The translations under genes were made by a program, and so were the position numbers. This document shows positions 1 through 12,802 of a stretch of 64,000 nt of DNA, one piece after another. The first letter of the stretch is position 1; every line of letters begins with the position of its first letter. Where the stretch lies: the NCBI RefSeq assembly GCF_029784155.1, contig NC_073693.1, positions 135,893,988-135,957,987 on the forward strand, read 5' to 3'. This stretch comes from Uranotaenia lowii (Eukaryota; Arthropoda; Insecta; Diptera; Culicidae). Below the pieces are notes generated by a model. That model searched no databases. It was not told the DNA's origin and saw only the letters and a program-made list of their open reading frames with translations.

Positions 1-1304
1 CAATTGAGGCAAAAAATTTGGATCTAACCATCAGATTGCAGTCGTTTGTTAGGTGGATAATTTATTCTGATCACGGAAACGTCTTCAGCGCAAAACAAGT
101 GCTGGTAGGGCTAATCAATCAAGTTTCTTGTTGATTGAATCGTAAATTTCTAAAGGAAATAACGTCACTAACGGAACTTTTTTATTCGTTGATGGTATTC
201 TGACGGGCCAATCCCATCTTGTATTTGGCAGTGAAGTTTGCAAGGAGACAGAAGAAAAAAAAATCGCGCACTGCACAAATTCCACAGCAATTTAAATTGG
301 GCCACCGGGAATGGTTTTGTGCAAATATTTTCCCCGGGCACCCAATGGGTGCATGTTAAGTACCTTGAGGTGCACTTAAAAATGTGCTTTACCGGTTTTT
401 ATTTTGCTAGTTTTCGACGTTTCCTGGATGTTAACTACCCAGGTACCACCTACATTTGCGAAACTCATTTGAATGCTCGGGACAACTTATCACCATCAGA
501 ATCGGAATGTGTCGCTCCTTGTATCACCGATTAAATGGAAATAGGTCACTCGGGAAGTTGGTCTCTCCATCTAATCTGAAACTTTTACATTTGGAGACTT
601 CAAAGCTAGCAACCTAGGATTTTTACTAGTAGTTTTGCACGAACATCAGATTGAAGACAAAATGTTCACCTAAAAGAGTTCATATCCCCAATGTTAGCCA
701 ACACACTGGTTACCTATTTAGTATTTTCTAGGAAGCATTTTGAACACTTGATGAAGACATCTCAAGCAACCAAGTTTTTTTATGAGAAAAGTTTTGGGAA
801 GCCTTAATCGATCAGTTGAAAGTTTAAGTGCTTGTTCATACTTTTCAGTTGCAAAACAAAAGTGATTAATTAAAATGTACACTGAAAATATTTTTCACTT
901 AAAATGTAAGTGACAATTGGAGTGAATTTTGGCCATTCGTCAATTCATTTTAAGTGAACGTCAAGTGAATTTCAAGTGAGCGGCGAAGTGAATTTTAAGT
1001 TAGCAGCAAAGTGAATTTGAAATGTATTCTCAGGCAGTTAATATCTTTTAGTAAAGAAAATTTACCGATGGATTTCGACATTTCAATTATCAATAAACTT
1101 TGTGATTCAAACCAATTTATTATTGAAATTAAAAAAAGGAAAGGAAAAATATCAGTTTTTTCTAAATAATTTATTGGGTCCAAATAAATGATTCGAGTTG
1201 AAAAACCATCCATTTTCCACTCAGATTGGACATTTTTGTTGCTGTTTTCTGTAAATGGAAATAAATAAATTCAATATTTTTCGACTATTCACTTGATTTC
1301 ATGA
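1..1304. other. Gene-free AT-rich stretch
   Basis: I see no supported gene here. Open frames are short and lack recognisable domains. Around 895-1030 the word AAGTGAAT and close variants recur many times, which looks like the end of a degenerate repeat or MITE, but I could not find matching ends. Confidence 0.5.
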
Positions 1305-1306
1305 TA

Positions 1307-1992
1307 AAGGGTGATACGGTCAAAATTTGGTCAAGGAAAAACGCGTGTAAATCGGTGAAATCATTTATTTAAAAAATCAAATTAAATTTCTTTTTCAAGT
1401 TTAATTAGTATAAAATTCAGGAAAAATATTCAGTTAGGCTTCCGCTTTTCTAAATCCGAATTGCCGGGCCTTACGCTTAACCCCTGCCATCAGATTTTGT
1501 ACAGCCACCTTTTCCACCTTCTTCGCCGTAGAAAGCCACTTTGCCTTGAACTGCTGCTCGTCCTTAGCAGTTTTTTCGGTCTTCTTTAGGTTCCGCTTGA
1601 CAATAGCCCAGTATTTCTCAATTGGGCGGAGCTCTGGCGTGTTGGGAGGGTTCTTGTTCTTGGGAACCACCTGCACGTTGTTGGCGGCGTACCACTCCAT
1701 GGCCTTTTTACCTTTATGATAAGATGCCAAATCCGGCCAAAACAGTACGGAACATCCGTGTTTCTTCAGGAAAGGCAGCAGACGTTTATTCAAACACTCT
1801 TTCACGTAAATTTCTTGGTTGACAGTCCCGGAAGCCATGAAAATGCTGCTTTTCAAGCCACAGGTACAGATGGCTTGCCAAACCAGATATTTCTTCAAGA
1901 ACTTTGACAGTTTCATGTGCTTGAAAAAATCTGCTACCTTTCCCCTTCCTTTTGCCATATAAAACTCCGTCAAGTTGATATTGACCAAATGC
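1307..1992 (-). mobile_element. Tc1/mariner DD37E element, internally deleted and right-truncated
   Basis: The left end starts AAGGGTGATACGGTCAAAAT directly after a TA at 1305-1306, the usual Tc1/mariner target. The same terminus occurs at 50460 (inverted) and on both ends of 61268-61533. The right side stops inside the opposite terminal sequence (GTTGATATTGACCAAAT, about 1973-1991), so the last TIR bases are missing and the 5' half of the transposase is fused almost directly to the right terminus. This is an internal deletion derivative. Confidence 0.85.
1434..1964 (-). pseudogene. C-terminal part of a DD37E Tc1/mariner transposase
   Basis: About 170 residues of a DDE transposase catalytic domain. 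The second catalytic Asp is in WPDLASYHKG and the Glu in PELRPIEKYWA; 37 residues separate them, the DD37E spacing known from mosquito IS630-Tc1-mariner elements. The N-terminal helix-turn-helix half and the first catalytic Asp are absent because of the internal deletion. The frame runs open into the right terminal sequence but has no proper start there. It would not make an active enzyme. A related N-terminal half is preserved at 49200-49487. Confidence 0.85.
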
Positions 1993-2369
1993 TAGAATGC
2001 CGCTGAAAGACCGAGCAGGTCAGCTGCTCAGCTAACATGAAATCGTAATAGAAATGATAATCCAAATCGAATATGAAGATATTTTCAATAACCATGGTAA
2101 ACTAGTTGGTATTGAGTGATTTTTTATGATTCATGACGACAAGCTTTGCCCAAAAATAGTTGAGTCGGATAGCAGTGTAGTCAATTCGTAAATATGTCAC
2201 CAAAAAGTCGGGAATATGCTAATTCGACATTTACGATTTGAGTGAACTAATTTACGATAAATAGGCGGTCCTTCGATTGAAACTCTATCCGATCTCTCCC
2301 TTTCTTCCTTTGACCGGTTCGTAAAAAGAAAATCTTACCTACAGAGCTATACCGTGGATCTTATCAACT
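1993..2369. other. Gene-free spacer
   Basis: No coding signal and no clear repeat structure. It lies between the DD37E relic and a tRNA-like sequence. Confidence 0.4.
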
Positions 2370-2445
2370 GATGAGTTGGCATCGTGGTAAGATACCGGAC
2401 TGTGAGCTCGGAGGAGTGGAGTTCAAATCTCGGTCGGGGATTTTT
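2370..2445 (+). repeat. tRNA-derived (SINE-like) sequence
   Basis: An A-box-like stretch (TTGGCATCGTGGTAAG) is followed about 50 bases later by a B-box-like GAGTTCAAATCTCGG. The region resembles a decayed tRNA but the acceptor arms do not pair well, so it is more likely the head of a SINE than a working tRNA gene. Confidence 0.5.
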
Positions 2446-2639
2446 TATGTTTTACTCAAATAACTTAAAATTGTATATTTTGCATTTTGTGGGAAAATCG
2501 AATCGTTGGAATCTTGTCATTGTAGATATATCGCCTCCACTTTTGTAGCTATATGCTATTTTTGTAAGTTTAATACAATCTTTTCATCTGGTGTAATTGA
2601 TTGAATAATTTTGTTGTTCCTGCGATATACCTCCTTAAA

Positions 2640-4310
2640 TGCTTGCTGCTTGTTGACAGACAGAATAGATCAGCTCAAACGTCGGACTGAGCATTTTGAA
2701 CAACTCTTCCGAGTCATGAATAGCGATGGCAAACAGAACTCGCAGCTAGAAGCGCCAACAGTAAGTCCCATTAATGGCGTCAACTCAGAAACGCCCTCGC
2801 TGACTGAAAAAGAAGCGGCAATCATAGACACGAAATCCAACAAAGCGCCTGGGATCGATTGCATCTCTGCTGAAATTCTGAAAGCCAACCCTACCTTGTG
2901 AGCACAAATGTTGCACCGTGTTTTCGCTGACATCTGGGATACTGCAACATTTCCGGCCGACTGGTTGCAGCGTATCCTCGTAAAGGTCCCGAAAAAAGAA
3001 GACCTGACAGAGTGCGTTAGCTGGCGAGACATAACGTTGATCTGTACAACCTTCAAAGTACTCTGCAAAGTGATCCTGAACAGGACAGGATCCAGGAGAA
3101 AATCGACGCTACACTCCGACGGCAACAAGCTGGATTCCGATCCAGACGATCATGTGTGGAAAACATCACAACGCTACAAATCACACTGGAAAAATCAACG
3201 AATTCCAGGGCTCTCTTCTGCTGGTGTTCGTTGATATTAAATATTCGACCGACTGAACCATGACAACATTTGGGCTGCACCTAGGAGTAGAATAGTCCGA
3301 AAGAAAATAGTCCATCTCATCGAAGCACAGTGCGAAGCATTTTCGTGCAAGCTCCATGACGGTGTTCTGCCTGATCCAATCCCGTTTACTGCTGAAGTGA
3401 GACAAGTATGTATTTTAACATCACTACTTTTTCTCATCGTTATGGATGAGATCCTGACTGGATCGATCGACTATGCATCGAACCAAGGATTGGCTTGGAT
3501 TACTTCAACAATGGAGCAACTAAACGACCTTGACCTGGTAGACGGTATGGTTTTTCTCGCCCAAAGACAATCTTATATTTATATGCAGAACAAACTCGAC
3601 GACCGCACAGAAAGTTCCAAGGCAGCAGGTCTCAATGTTAAGAATACCAAGTCGATAGAGAACAACACAGAAAATCCTTCCAATTTCGTGGTAGCTAGGC
3701 AACAAGTTGAGAAAGTGGAGTGCTTTCAGTACCTGGGTAGCCAGATTACACCTCTTGATGGTACTAAGAAAGATATTGAAAGCCGAATCAGAAAAGTTCG
3801 ATTTGCATTTGCGAGTCTCCAAAATATTTGGCTCTCACGCTAGATATCTTTCCGAACGAAAGTCCGAATCTTCAACTCAGACGTCAAATCCGTATTGTTC
3901 TAAGGTTGCTAAACTTGGTGCACATATGCGGTGCAGACGCGAAAACTGCAAGTAATTGTGAATCGCTGCTTGTGGAATATCATGTGCGCTTGGTGGCCTT
4001 GCAACTGGATCTCAAACGTGGAAACATCGCCGGAGTCATCACAAGGCGATAGAAGTCGAGATTCGAGAACGTACATAGGTAAGTGGAGATGGATTGAGCA
4101 CACACTTCACTTTTGCAGAGAAGCACTCGAATGGAATCCTGAGTCTGAGGCCATCGAAGAATAGGCAGACCCAAAAGTTCGTGGCAGCGAAGCCTAGCCG
4201 CCGAAATCCGGGTGGGACCAAGTGAAGACGCTGGCTGCGGATCGTCAACAGTTGAAGTCTTTTACCACGGCTCTATATACCGGAGAATCGACGCGGGATG
4301 ATTGAGTAAA
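2640..4310 (+). pseudogene. Degenerate non-LTR retrotransposon (reverse transcriptase to C-terminus)
   Basis: Successive frames keep LINE protein blocks in order: NKAPGIDCISAEILKA and DIWDTATFPADWLQ (finger region, 2800-2990), WRDITLICTTFKVLCKVIL (3024-3075), a damaged palm region near 3397-3560 (VCILTSLLFLIVMDEIL), VEKVECFQYLGSQITP (thumb, about 3705-3760), and a C-terminal KWRWIEHTL block at about 4080. Several frameshifts and stops interrupt it and the usual palm motif C is destroyed. The endonuclease is absent, so it is 5'-truncated. It resembles RTE/L1-type endonuclease-reverse transcriptase proteins common in insects; the clade is uncertain. Confidence 0.8.
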
Positions 4311-4880
4311 ATAGTAAGAACCAAAAAAAAATTGAGATATAAAACTTTCCATCTTTCAATTGACTCATGACCCATGAATAACCGGAAGGAACTTTGTCAT
4401 GTTTTTCGCCTTGTATTTCAATATTTGTTTTGTGATTGTTAGCCAACCCGTCATCCAAGTAAGGGTAACTCGACCTCCAGTCAGATGTTCTATTTAGGAT
4501 ATATTGACAGTTCTACACGAACACCATCTTAACAGGAAGCTAACAGATCGGGGTTCAATCCCCAAGCCGGGCAAGTTTTTTTTCCCAAAAAGTAATTTGG
4601 TATTTGAGTGACCATTGTGATGCGATAGGAAAGATAAGGGCATAGTGGCCACCTTAAGGAAAACGCTTATTTAACCATAGAGAACAGCTATTATATGTGA
4701 ATTACATCATTGTTTCGTGTTCAGACACTCAAATAGTCTATGGCCTAATTTGATGAAACTTGAAAAAGTAGATAAAAACGTTTAAAAAAGCATTTTAAAT
4801 TTTTTTGCCGAAAGCTGAGAACCAGTCACTGTAGGGGCATAATGAGAACCCCCCTGGGGCAGTATAAGAATGATAAATGA
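4311..4880. other. Gene-free stretch with a B-box-like motif
   Basis: No gene seen. At about 4548-4575 there is a B-box-like GGGGTTCAATCCCC, suggesting another decayed tRNA-derived repeat, but no convincing A box precedes it. Confidence 0.4.
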
Positions 4881-4970
4881 AAAAAAAACACCTTGACCAG
4901 GAATCGAACTCAAGTATACTGATTGCCTCCCGGACACCTTACCAATAGGCCAAATCGACAGATGAAACAA
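4881..4970 (-). repeat. tRNA-derived SINE head
   Basis: On the minus strand an A-box-like TTTGGCCTATTGGTAAGG is followed by a good B box, GAGTTCGATTCCTGG, and then a T-run. The spacing is tRNA-like. A tRNA-derived SINE is the best reading; a functional tRNA is unlikely because flanking arms do not pair. Confidence 0.55.
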
Positions 4971-5640
4971 GTCAAGCAGCAGCTCTATTATTCAGTTGAC
5001 TTCATCGAGTTGAATTCGCTGCTAAATTATACGGCAGAAAACGCCCATCGTGCCCTGATTAATAGTGCTCTGTTCGCCCCAGGTCAACAAATTTAGGTAA
5101 AAACGCGTTTTAAAATTGATTAAAGTGAAAAATCAAAAAATTTGTGATGATGAAAATTGAGAAACAATGTGTAAATCATGTTGCAGTGCGTACATTTCAG
5201 ATCAAGAGAATTTTAAAGGTCATAAAAGCTTATTTGGTGGTGCTAAAAAATGATAATATTTTCGTCACTTGAGAACCTAGCTGGTTATTTAATATTTCTT
5301 TAAAGTTGAAAAGGATATTTCTTTTTTGGTGAAAAATTAATACTATAGGTAGTATGAAACAAATACCCATGAAAATTTGTTTAAAAAATACGTACTTTTG
5401 TAAAAAGAAGAAGTGCTTATTATGCCCTGGGTGCTCGTTATGCCCTTATCTCCCCTATATGTAGGAAATGTAGGAAAGAACCAATTGAGAATTTGTCGAA
5501 GTTTGGAATCCGGCGCGTGGCATAATGGCGGCACCATGTACTGAACATAGTAAATAATCAAAAGAAGGTAATATGAACCGATGCCAAGGGTGTAATTGAT
5601 ATATAGAGATAATTTTTTGCTCATTTTACGATTTTTTGGA
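4971..5640. other. Gene-free AT-rich stretch
   Basis: No coding signal. Words such as GGGGCATAATGAG (about 4833) and GCTCGTTATGCCC (about 5430) look like inverted arms of an old element but are too diverged to delimit. Confidence 0.35.
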
Positions 5641-5813
5641 AGCTCAATTCAAAGGCCGTTAGAAGCTGAATAGAAGATCATTAAGAGTTGTTTTGGAGCT
5701 TGAAAGTATCAAAAGAACTTAAATTTTGAGCTGCATAGGACGTACTTCATATCAATAATGGGCCTGAGTAAGCTTTTTTGTACCTGTTTTATGGAACTTT
5801 TGATTGCTTGGGT
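5641..5813 (+). repeat. Fragment of the CCCAAGCAA TIR family
   Basis: The block ends GATTGCTTGGGTA and shares an ordered series of words (TTAGAAGCTGAATAG, an AAATTTTG-GCTG block, CCTGA-TAAGCTT) with the right part of the element at 44886-45785. It is a truncated, diverged copy of that family. Confidence 0.6.
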
Positions 5814-6639
5814 ATACATTTTCTTCTGCAAAATCACATTTCATAACATTACTCATCTTTTGATTTCATTGATGATTGAGCACCCTAATCAAAAAATGGC
5901 TTTTTTGTTGATAAAAAGCAATCATTTTCATCAGCTTTGCTTCTCCAGTTCCCTTGTAATTGGACTTTCGATTCAAATCGTTCCACACAATAGTCATTAG
6001 ACCGCTGCAAGCTTTGCATAAATTTCAAATTCTGAAATTTCTACACCTCCCATAACTTTTTTTTTGTTGTTTTCGCTCCCAGAAATAGCATGAACATTTT
6101 TGGAAGTTATCCATCCAGTCCTGAATTAGCGCAACGAATATTAATTTTGTATGGGAAAACAAAATTTTTCATTCAAAAATCGCCAGAGATGTACTGAAAG
6201 TTAAAAAAATATAACTTTGAATGAAAAATATTCCTTGTTTCTTGCAGTACAATTCATTCGAACAAAGCACAAACCTAACTTGTACTCCAGAAAAGACATT
6301 CGTTGTTATAAAAAAAAGCTATTTGAAAGCTGTGAAACCGTAGGATGAAAATAAAAAATTCAAAAAACTGCTTTGCATAGCTAGAGAATTAATTGATTCA
6401 TAAAACCTTTGAAAAAACATTCCTTGAAATTATTGAAAGCTCTAGCGAGCAAAGTTAGTCATTTTTGAATACTTTTCAATGGATTTAGATTCTCTATTTT
6501 GAAATTGTTATAACTTTTTCCATGAAAAATTTCGCTTCTTGTCATGTTAGCAAAAATGAAGCTTAGGAATAGTCAAAACCGAAAATCAAAGACCAACTTC
6601 ATTTCAAGTTAAATTGAATTTTCTGGATGATTTAATTTG
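5814..6639. other. Gene-free AT-rich stretch
   Basis: I see nothing beyond AT-rich non-coding sequence with short meaningless open frames. Confidence 0.4.
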
Positions 6640-7065
6640 CAAAAATTTCTTCTTCCATACAATGAGAGCGCTGATGTTGCCTGGAGAATAGGCTGGCGCG
6701 AGTCTGGTAACCCAGGCGTACTGGGTTCGATTCCCGGTTTCGGCAAGAAAACTTTTGGGTTCGAATCCCTTATGTTGCCGGCAGGTAAGATGTGTTTGAT
6801 TGTATAAATAACGAAATGCATTAAATATTTCAGAGGGAATGCATCTGGGGTTAATTTGAAGAGACTATTGCAAGCGGAGTGGATTGCCAACCATTGTAGG
6901 TCTCTGAAGGTTGGATGCCTTCCCTCGACTAACCATCGGCCGTGGAAGGCCTAGAAGCAATTCGAAGGCCAAGCCACACAGACATAGGCTGGACCTTGCT
7001 ACCGATAGGGGAACCATACATACATATACATACATATACATACAAAAATTTCTTATTCCATACAA
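6640..7065 (+). mobile_element. tRNA-derived SINE with 23 bp target-site duplication
   Basis: Flanking direct repeats at 6640-6662 and 7043-7065 match at 22 of 23 positions (they begin CAAAAATTTCTT). Such long duplications are made by target-primed reverse transcription. The body (6663-7042) has a B box, GGTTCGATTCC, near 6722, a second one, GGTTCGAATCC, near 6757, a unique middle, and a 3' tail of CATA/TACATA repeats. This fits a tRNA-headed SINE with a microsatellite-like tail. The partner LINE is not evident. Confidence 0.8.
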
Positions 7066-8132
7066 AATTGAAACGCGTTGCGCTAACTCAGGAATCAACC
7101 GAATCATCTCAAATGTTACACTGATGCTTGGGGACCCAAAAGGCATCGAAAAAACATAGGGGTGCAAAAAGATATTTTTTGCAGTGGTCTAATTGTCATG
7201 TTAACAAGAACAGTCACTGTTTCTGGAAAGGTTTTATGTACCAATTGTTTGAGCTAAGAAGAAATAAGAGGAATATTCAAATTTTCTAGAAGGGCGCTAT
7301 TTCGACAAATAAGAGAACAGTCTATGGAGCCACCTATAGAAAACTATCGCAATGAGCTTGATGTTAATTTTTTCGACAACGGATAACTTAATTTAATGGT
7401 AACTGACCCGCTCTAGGTCACGATAGAAGAAATGGGGTTGGTAATTTCTTAACTCATAAAAATGTATTAAACGGTTAAACTATTGTAATTGGACTTATTA
7501 GGTGACAGCACCCACTTCTAAAAGGCTTATGCTAAGCCATTCGATGGTTTGATCCTGTATACTGAATACTGTATTTAAAAGATATTTAAAGTTTGGATTA
7601 TGTATAAGAAAGAATAAAGATTGATGGTGAAAAAATTTTACAAGATGAAGTTGTAAATCTTTTTTCTTCTTGCCAAGGCATAGGACTTTTTACCAGAAAT
7701 TCTCGGTCTGACGTCGTTAAGATCGAAAAAAAATTCCACCGGCTAAGTGAATCATCATTCCAAGAGTACAACAAAACATACCGGTATATTTCAGCTTCAT
7801 TAACATGTAAGAAGGTGCTCGTTGAATCGTCAACCTACTGGGTCCAGTGGAAGGTGGGTTCATCCACAACTTACTTGTTAGCAAGGGCCACCACCCACCC
7901 CAAAAACCGACAACATAGCTGATCTATGGCCAGGTGAGTGTCATCAACCACCTATTTGATCGTGTTGCTCCCCCATTACTGGGTTCCCTCACTCCCCACG
8001 GACGGGCGCGATTCTTTCGGTTTTATAATTCCAATGGCACTGGCCGCCATCAGGGAGTCGCAATTGAACGGTCCGGCGGGACCAAAGGAACCAAACCACA
8101 CACTCGGAACCCGGCGCTTTGACAAATTTCAC
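7066..8132. other. Upstream region of the chitin-binding protein gene
   Basis: No coding exon is supported. GC content rises from about 7900 onward, as expected for a promoter-proximal region. Short open frames at 7934-8249 show no domain. Confidence 0.4.
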
Positions 8133-8166
8133 TATAAATTGAAACCTTGGGCGAAATTTTCGCGCA
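8133..8166 (+). promoter_or_regulatory. Candidate TATA box and start site for the chitin-binding protein gene
   Basis: TATAAATT at 8133-8140 is followed about 31 bases later by CATAGTTG (8165-8172), a weak match to the insect initiator. This would give a roughly 190-base 5' UTR before the ATG at 8353. The inference rests on position and motif only; an unseen upstream exon remains possible. Confidence 0.4.
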
Positions 8167-8352
8167 TAGTTGGGTGGACCTTCGTAACGGGAGCGCGATT
8201 TGGATTAAGACAATACGACGGAGTTGTAAATGGTTATTGTCCTTCTTAATGCATTATCGAGTGTAATCCTCAGACTGATAAGTGGAAGAATAACGCAAAA
8301 GTTTTTGGTATTTGAGTGAAAAGAACAGTCGAGTGATCTTGAAATAAAAATC

Positions 8353-8424
8353 ATGTTTCGTGTGGGGCTGTGCATCGTGACAATTGTGATAGGACTGTGT
8401 CAAGCAAGGACCGTGCCAAATCGT
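8353..8424 (+). CDS. Exon 1: signal peptide of a CBM14 chitin-binding protein
   Basis: Twenty-four codons from ATG at 8353 encode a classic signal peptide: a short start with one Arg, a hydrophobic core (GLCIVTIVIGLC) and an Ala-type cleavage site near residue 19, then RTVPNR. It ends in phase 0 at a consensus donor, GTAAGT. Joined to the phase-0 exons at 16188-16319 and 42827-44017 it gives a 464-residue secreted protein. The first intron is 7.8 kb. Assignment to this gene rests on strand, phase, signal peptide and lack of any other partner; transcript data would settle it. Confidence 0.75.
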
Positions 8425-11400
8425 GTAAGTTTAATCATTTTAATCTTGTAAATGTGGCAGAATGAATTCAGCGGGTAGATTTGGCATTTTTTTTCAACAT
8501 TCTCAGAGAATATTCAAACAATGTGATCCAGTGAAATTGAAAACTACTTGATAATTAATTCGAATGGATATTTTTCAAAATAACGTTGTGAAAGAGGAAC
8601 TTGACTAAACGTGCCACAGTTAACAGATTGAACCACATATTTGGATGTAGAAAATTCAATTTGTTATCAGTGTTAATAAAAATGTGTTCAGTGATGAGAC
8701 TAAATACACGTATCGAGATATTTCAATGCTCTAAAATCTATCAGGTTCCTCGATTGTGTTGAAGTCTTTTATGATTGTGCGAACTAAAAACTAATTCTAT
8801 TTTTTCCTTCGGCGAGGAAGCAAAACTGAGTTCGACTTCATGAACTAAAAATTGAACTCTCTTTGTTGGACTGACAGAAAAGACATAGCGGGTTCACTTT
8901 GAACCGGAGCAGCAACTAACGAACACGTCAATTTTGTCACTCTGGAACAATAAATGATAACAATAAATGATAATGAAATGTCCACCGTTGTCAGCGTAAA
9001 ATTGTGTCCGGCATTGTCATCATATGGTGAGCGGCTTGGATGTCCGGAAACTTCCGGATATTACTTCCCGTGATAAAGAACATCCGGAAGTTTCATTTGT
9101 AGTTTTGACCGGGAGTGTCAAAACTTTCCAGCGCTCTGTAATTGCATGCAATACAATGTACCGGAACAGCAACATCCGGTTCCGCAAACTTGTAACCTTT
9201 CTTCATTTCCCTGAAAATAAAATGCCCTCGAATAAAAAAATAAATATGAGTTCGGCTGCTGAAATTAGTTTTGAAATTACTCAGTCGAACTCAAAGTTGA
9301 GCGCTGCGGGTAAATAGGTAATCCACCAAGGGTGCATGGATTCACCGCAGTTTTATCAAAGTATGACTACTTCTGCATCGTTAGACTAACAACTCAACTT
9401 ATCTTCAATGCAGAGCTCGCTATACCCGGCGCCATGGTTTCGTGTGATCTGTTGTGAATGCATGTGTTTCGTATAGGGGAACATGCTCTATAATGCCCCA
9501 CCTAAGCAATACGGGAGTTTTAATTTTTTTTCGAAATTTAATTTTAGATATCTTTTTAAGCAAACATCAAATCGATTTGCAGGATTTAACAAATTTGTTG
9601 AATGCAATAAAATATATATTTTTTTAAATTTTCTTCACTAATGTCAGTAATACGACTGATGATAGTTTTCATTTTTTTTTAAATGTAGGATTTTAATTTT
9701 TAAGATCATTTTTCATTATAATCATCAAAATATTATTGATTCATTAAATTTGTTTATTTTCATCAACAGATCACATTTTGATCCAAATGATAGGTTACAA
9801 AAAAGAAGTATAATAATCAAATTCAGCATCAGTTTTTTTTTTAATTTCATATAGATTTGTTAGTTCATCAGTTATGAGAATGACTGATTTCACTCAAAAT
9901 TCAACCCAACTTCATTTTGGAACTCATAAACATTATATCACCAAAACTAGAGGTGACAGAGAAAATCTGACAAAAGATTAGAATTCAGGACGCTAAAATC
10001 TACCATTTTTTTAAGTCATGGGCTCCAAAATGCTGTTTTCTTGAGTAAACAATAAAATTCATGAAATAAGTTTTTAAAATGTCAAGATGCATTTATTGAA
10101 AAATTTCCTTATGAATTGTTAAAAAATAATTATCTCTTTCAATTTCTTCATATTTTGTTTTGATTTCTAAATAAATTTACCGAATTTAGTAAAATCGTTT
10201 TTTTTTGTTTTACCGATTTTTTAAGTCAGACTTTTAAAATTTGTTTAGCAATATTTTAAATAATTTTGGCTTTGTTTTTAAATCCTGAATTTTTGTGTTT
10301 TGAGAAAGTAATCTTCTTGAAAGCTTACAAATCTAAATTTTTGGTAAGAAAAACATAATATCTTTGTTTTGTCCTAGGACCCAACATTTCAAAAGACGAT
10401 GACAAAATATTCAGAGCATATAATTTTGAACTACAAAACTCGCGCTCAAAAATAAAAAAATTAAACAGTGGTTTCACTGTTTTTTTATTATTCTAAATCA
10501 TCTTTCTTGAATCGATCTTTTCTTTTAATAATCTATGCAAAGTTCTAAAAATGATTCGGAATAGCAGCTGTAAAGCTAAGTTTTAATGTGCAATGTTTAG
10601 CAAATTAGTATATGCTTCATGCTTTGAATTTTTATAACAAAACTGGGAATTCTTTTTCTATATTTCTATCAGTTTTTTATTGATCATTCAAGAAATCACC
10701 CATTACCCAACCTTTACATTGCCAGTTTTAGCTTTCAATGATGATTTGAAGTCTGAAATTTATTTTACAATTGGGTTCTGATTTCTTGTTTAACTCTGCT
10801 GTTATATTTTATATACTCTATTTCTGTGCACTGATTCTTATGTCCGAAGCTTTAATTTCTGGTTTTATTCGGAAATAATTTAAAACATTGATTCTGATTG
10901 ATTTTGAAACGTACAAGTTAAACTTATTATTTTTCCTGGCGTTTGTGATAAAAATCCTTAAAAAGAAAAAAGTTCAAGAAATCAATTTGCTTATCTGTTG
11001 TGCATTTTTTATATTCCCCCCCTTCCATGGACGGGTCCTTCGCACGACCTGTATGAAGATTTCAGTGTTTTAGGAAAAAATTATCAAACAAATTTCACAC
11101 TTTTTAAGATTGGATCGACCTCAGTTGGTTTTACATGACACAGCGAGTCAAGTGGAGAATGCCTCCAGGCCTACTTACTGACAAAGTCGGGGAACCTTGT
11201 GATCTAATAACCTTGGGGATAACCACTTGATTGGTGTGAGCGATGTAGATCAAAATCAAAAGAATACTGCTTTCTACGCTCCTCGGTTTGGTCATTATTT
11301 TTCTAAAGAATGTATTTGCTCTCCTGGCCCGGTTTTAGCATGGATTCTTCCAGGTTCTCGCTTAAAATGTCTGTTATATCATCAGCAATCTCATTACCGT

Positions 11401-12802
11401 TGATCAAGGCCGTGCAAACGGGGGGGGGGGGGGGGGGGGGGATATTACATACATACATACATATATACCGTTCACGAATTGAAACTATCTTTTAATTGTA
11501 AATTTTGGCTTGGAATTCCATCAACCTTTTGCCTTTAAACTCTAAACTTGACATACAAAAACCCTCGCCCTTAGAAAGGGTTTTTATTCAGAAGTGTAAC
11601 CAAACAAATTCAGAATTTGAAACCAACCATTCAAATTTCAAAATGAATTCATCGAATACTTATTTTAAACATCAACAAGTTGGGAGCCATGTATCTTGAT
11701 TTACAATGGTCATCGAAATTTGTAAATCAAAATCTAAAACCTATTACCCTTTAGTTTGTAACTAAAAATTTTAATTTACAAAAAAATGTCCTGATTTGAA
11801 ATATTCTTCATCAAACCAATTTCAGTCTCAATTTTGTGGTTCTTGATAAATTACACAAGGCCGCAAAATTAACATTCTTCGAAGTGCAAAGAATTTAAAA
11901 CTTTGGACTAATTTGGGTGCGGTGGATCTAAATATGCAATTTTTATAACATCATTTAAAAAATTTATGCGTTTTTTCGACAAAATTTTAAAACAAAAACA
12001 CAACATTTGAAAATTAAGGTTTAAAGTTTGAACATTTTTTTTCAAATGAATTCCATCTTTGTTTTTAAATTATTCAGTAATGTCATGAATACTTGTAATG
12101 ATATCTTTCCAAATTTGTATAAACGTAGAATTTACCTTTTTTCAATCATGCATTATTATCTTTGTAATATTATTCCTTAATTTAATTAAATGGGTTTAAT
12201 AATATTCTCACTTAAAACTGATACATTTTAGAGCTACTCCATATCATCAAAAAGCAAGGTGGACTATATTTGACAACAACTTTGACAGAACTTTTTCAGC
12301 GTTTTATTTATTAACTGAACGAATTTTAATATAGAAGAGGGTTTTGTTTTTTACTTTGATTACTGGCAGCCTTGAAATAAAATTATATTTTTTCTTCTTT
12401 TAATCAAATAAAATTCAATTATTAACTATTGAAAAAAATCTCCTGAGTTGAATTTTTTATTTCATAATCGAAGATTCACATTTCGTGATAATTTTTTTTC
12501 AAACCTAGATAGAGCGGTTTTTTATCAATTCTCCCAATGAAAATGAAGAAAAACAATGTGAAATAGAATGAATAATAAATAACAATCATTACAATTTTTC
12601 TTACAATTTTTAATCAAGGTTAATTTTTAACCTGATTTGACATTTACTCGAGAACTCAGATTTTTTTTTAATTAGGCGATATATTTTATGTATCTATTTA
12701 TGTGCATAAATTCTTATGTCCGAAGCTTTATTCGTAATTTTGATTTGAATTCTTTTTCTGGTGTTTCGATAATATTGATTTCAAATTTGAAATCTAGACT
12801 TC
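8425..12802. other. Intron 1, first part: AT-rich old repeats
   Basis: No gene. The stretch near 10745-11060 and that near 12640-13380 share words (TCTTATGTCCGAAGCTTTA, CCATGGACGGGTCCTTCGCA), so they are diverged copies of one repeat. A run of 22 G lies at 11420-11441, followed by short CATA repeats. Confidence 0.5.
11420..11441 (+). repeat. Poly(G) tract, 22 bases
   Basis: Uninterrupted G run at 11420-11441, just before ATATTACATACATACATA. Mononucleotide runs of this length are error-prone in assembly, so the exact count is doubtful. It could form a G-quadruplex. Confidence 0.9.

Noticed and set aside
238..534. 98-codon frame near the left edge
   Set aside because: No ATG start, no domain, no splice logic with neighbours.
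4881..4970. Possible functional tRNA gene
   Set aside because: A and B boxes are present but acceptor and anticodon stems do not pair; SINE head is the better explanation. The same applies to 2370-2445 and 14466-14560.
8826..9303. Possible TIR element with TGAGTTCGACT words at both ends
   Set aside because: Only about 11-13 bases match in inverse and no duplication flanks them; too weak.
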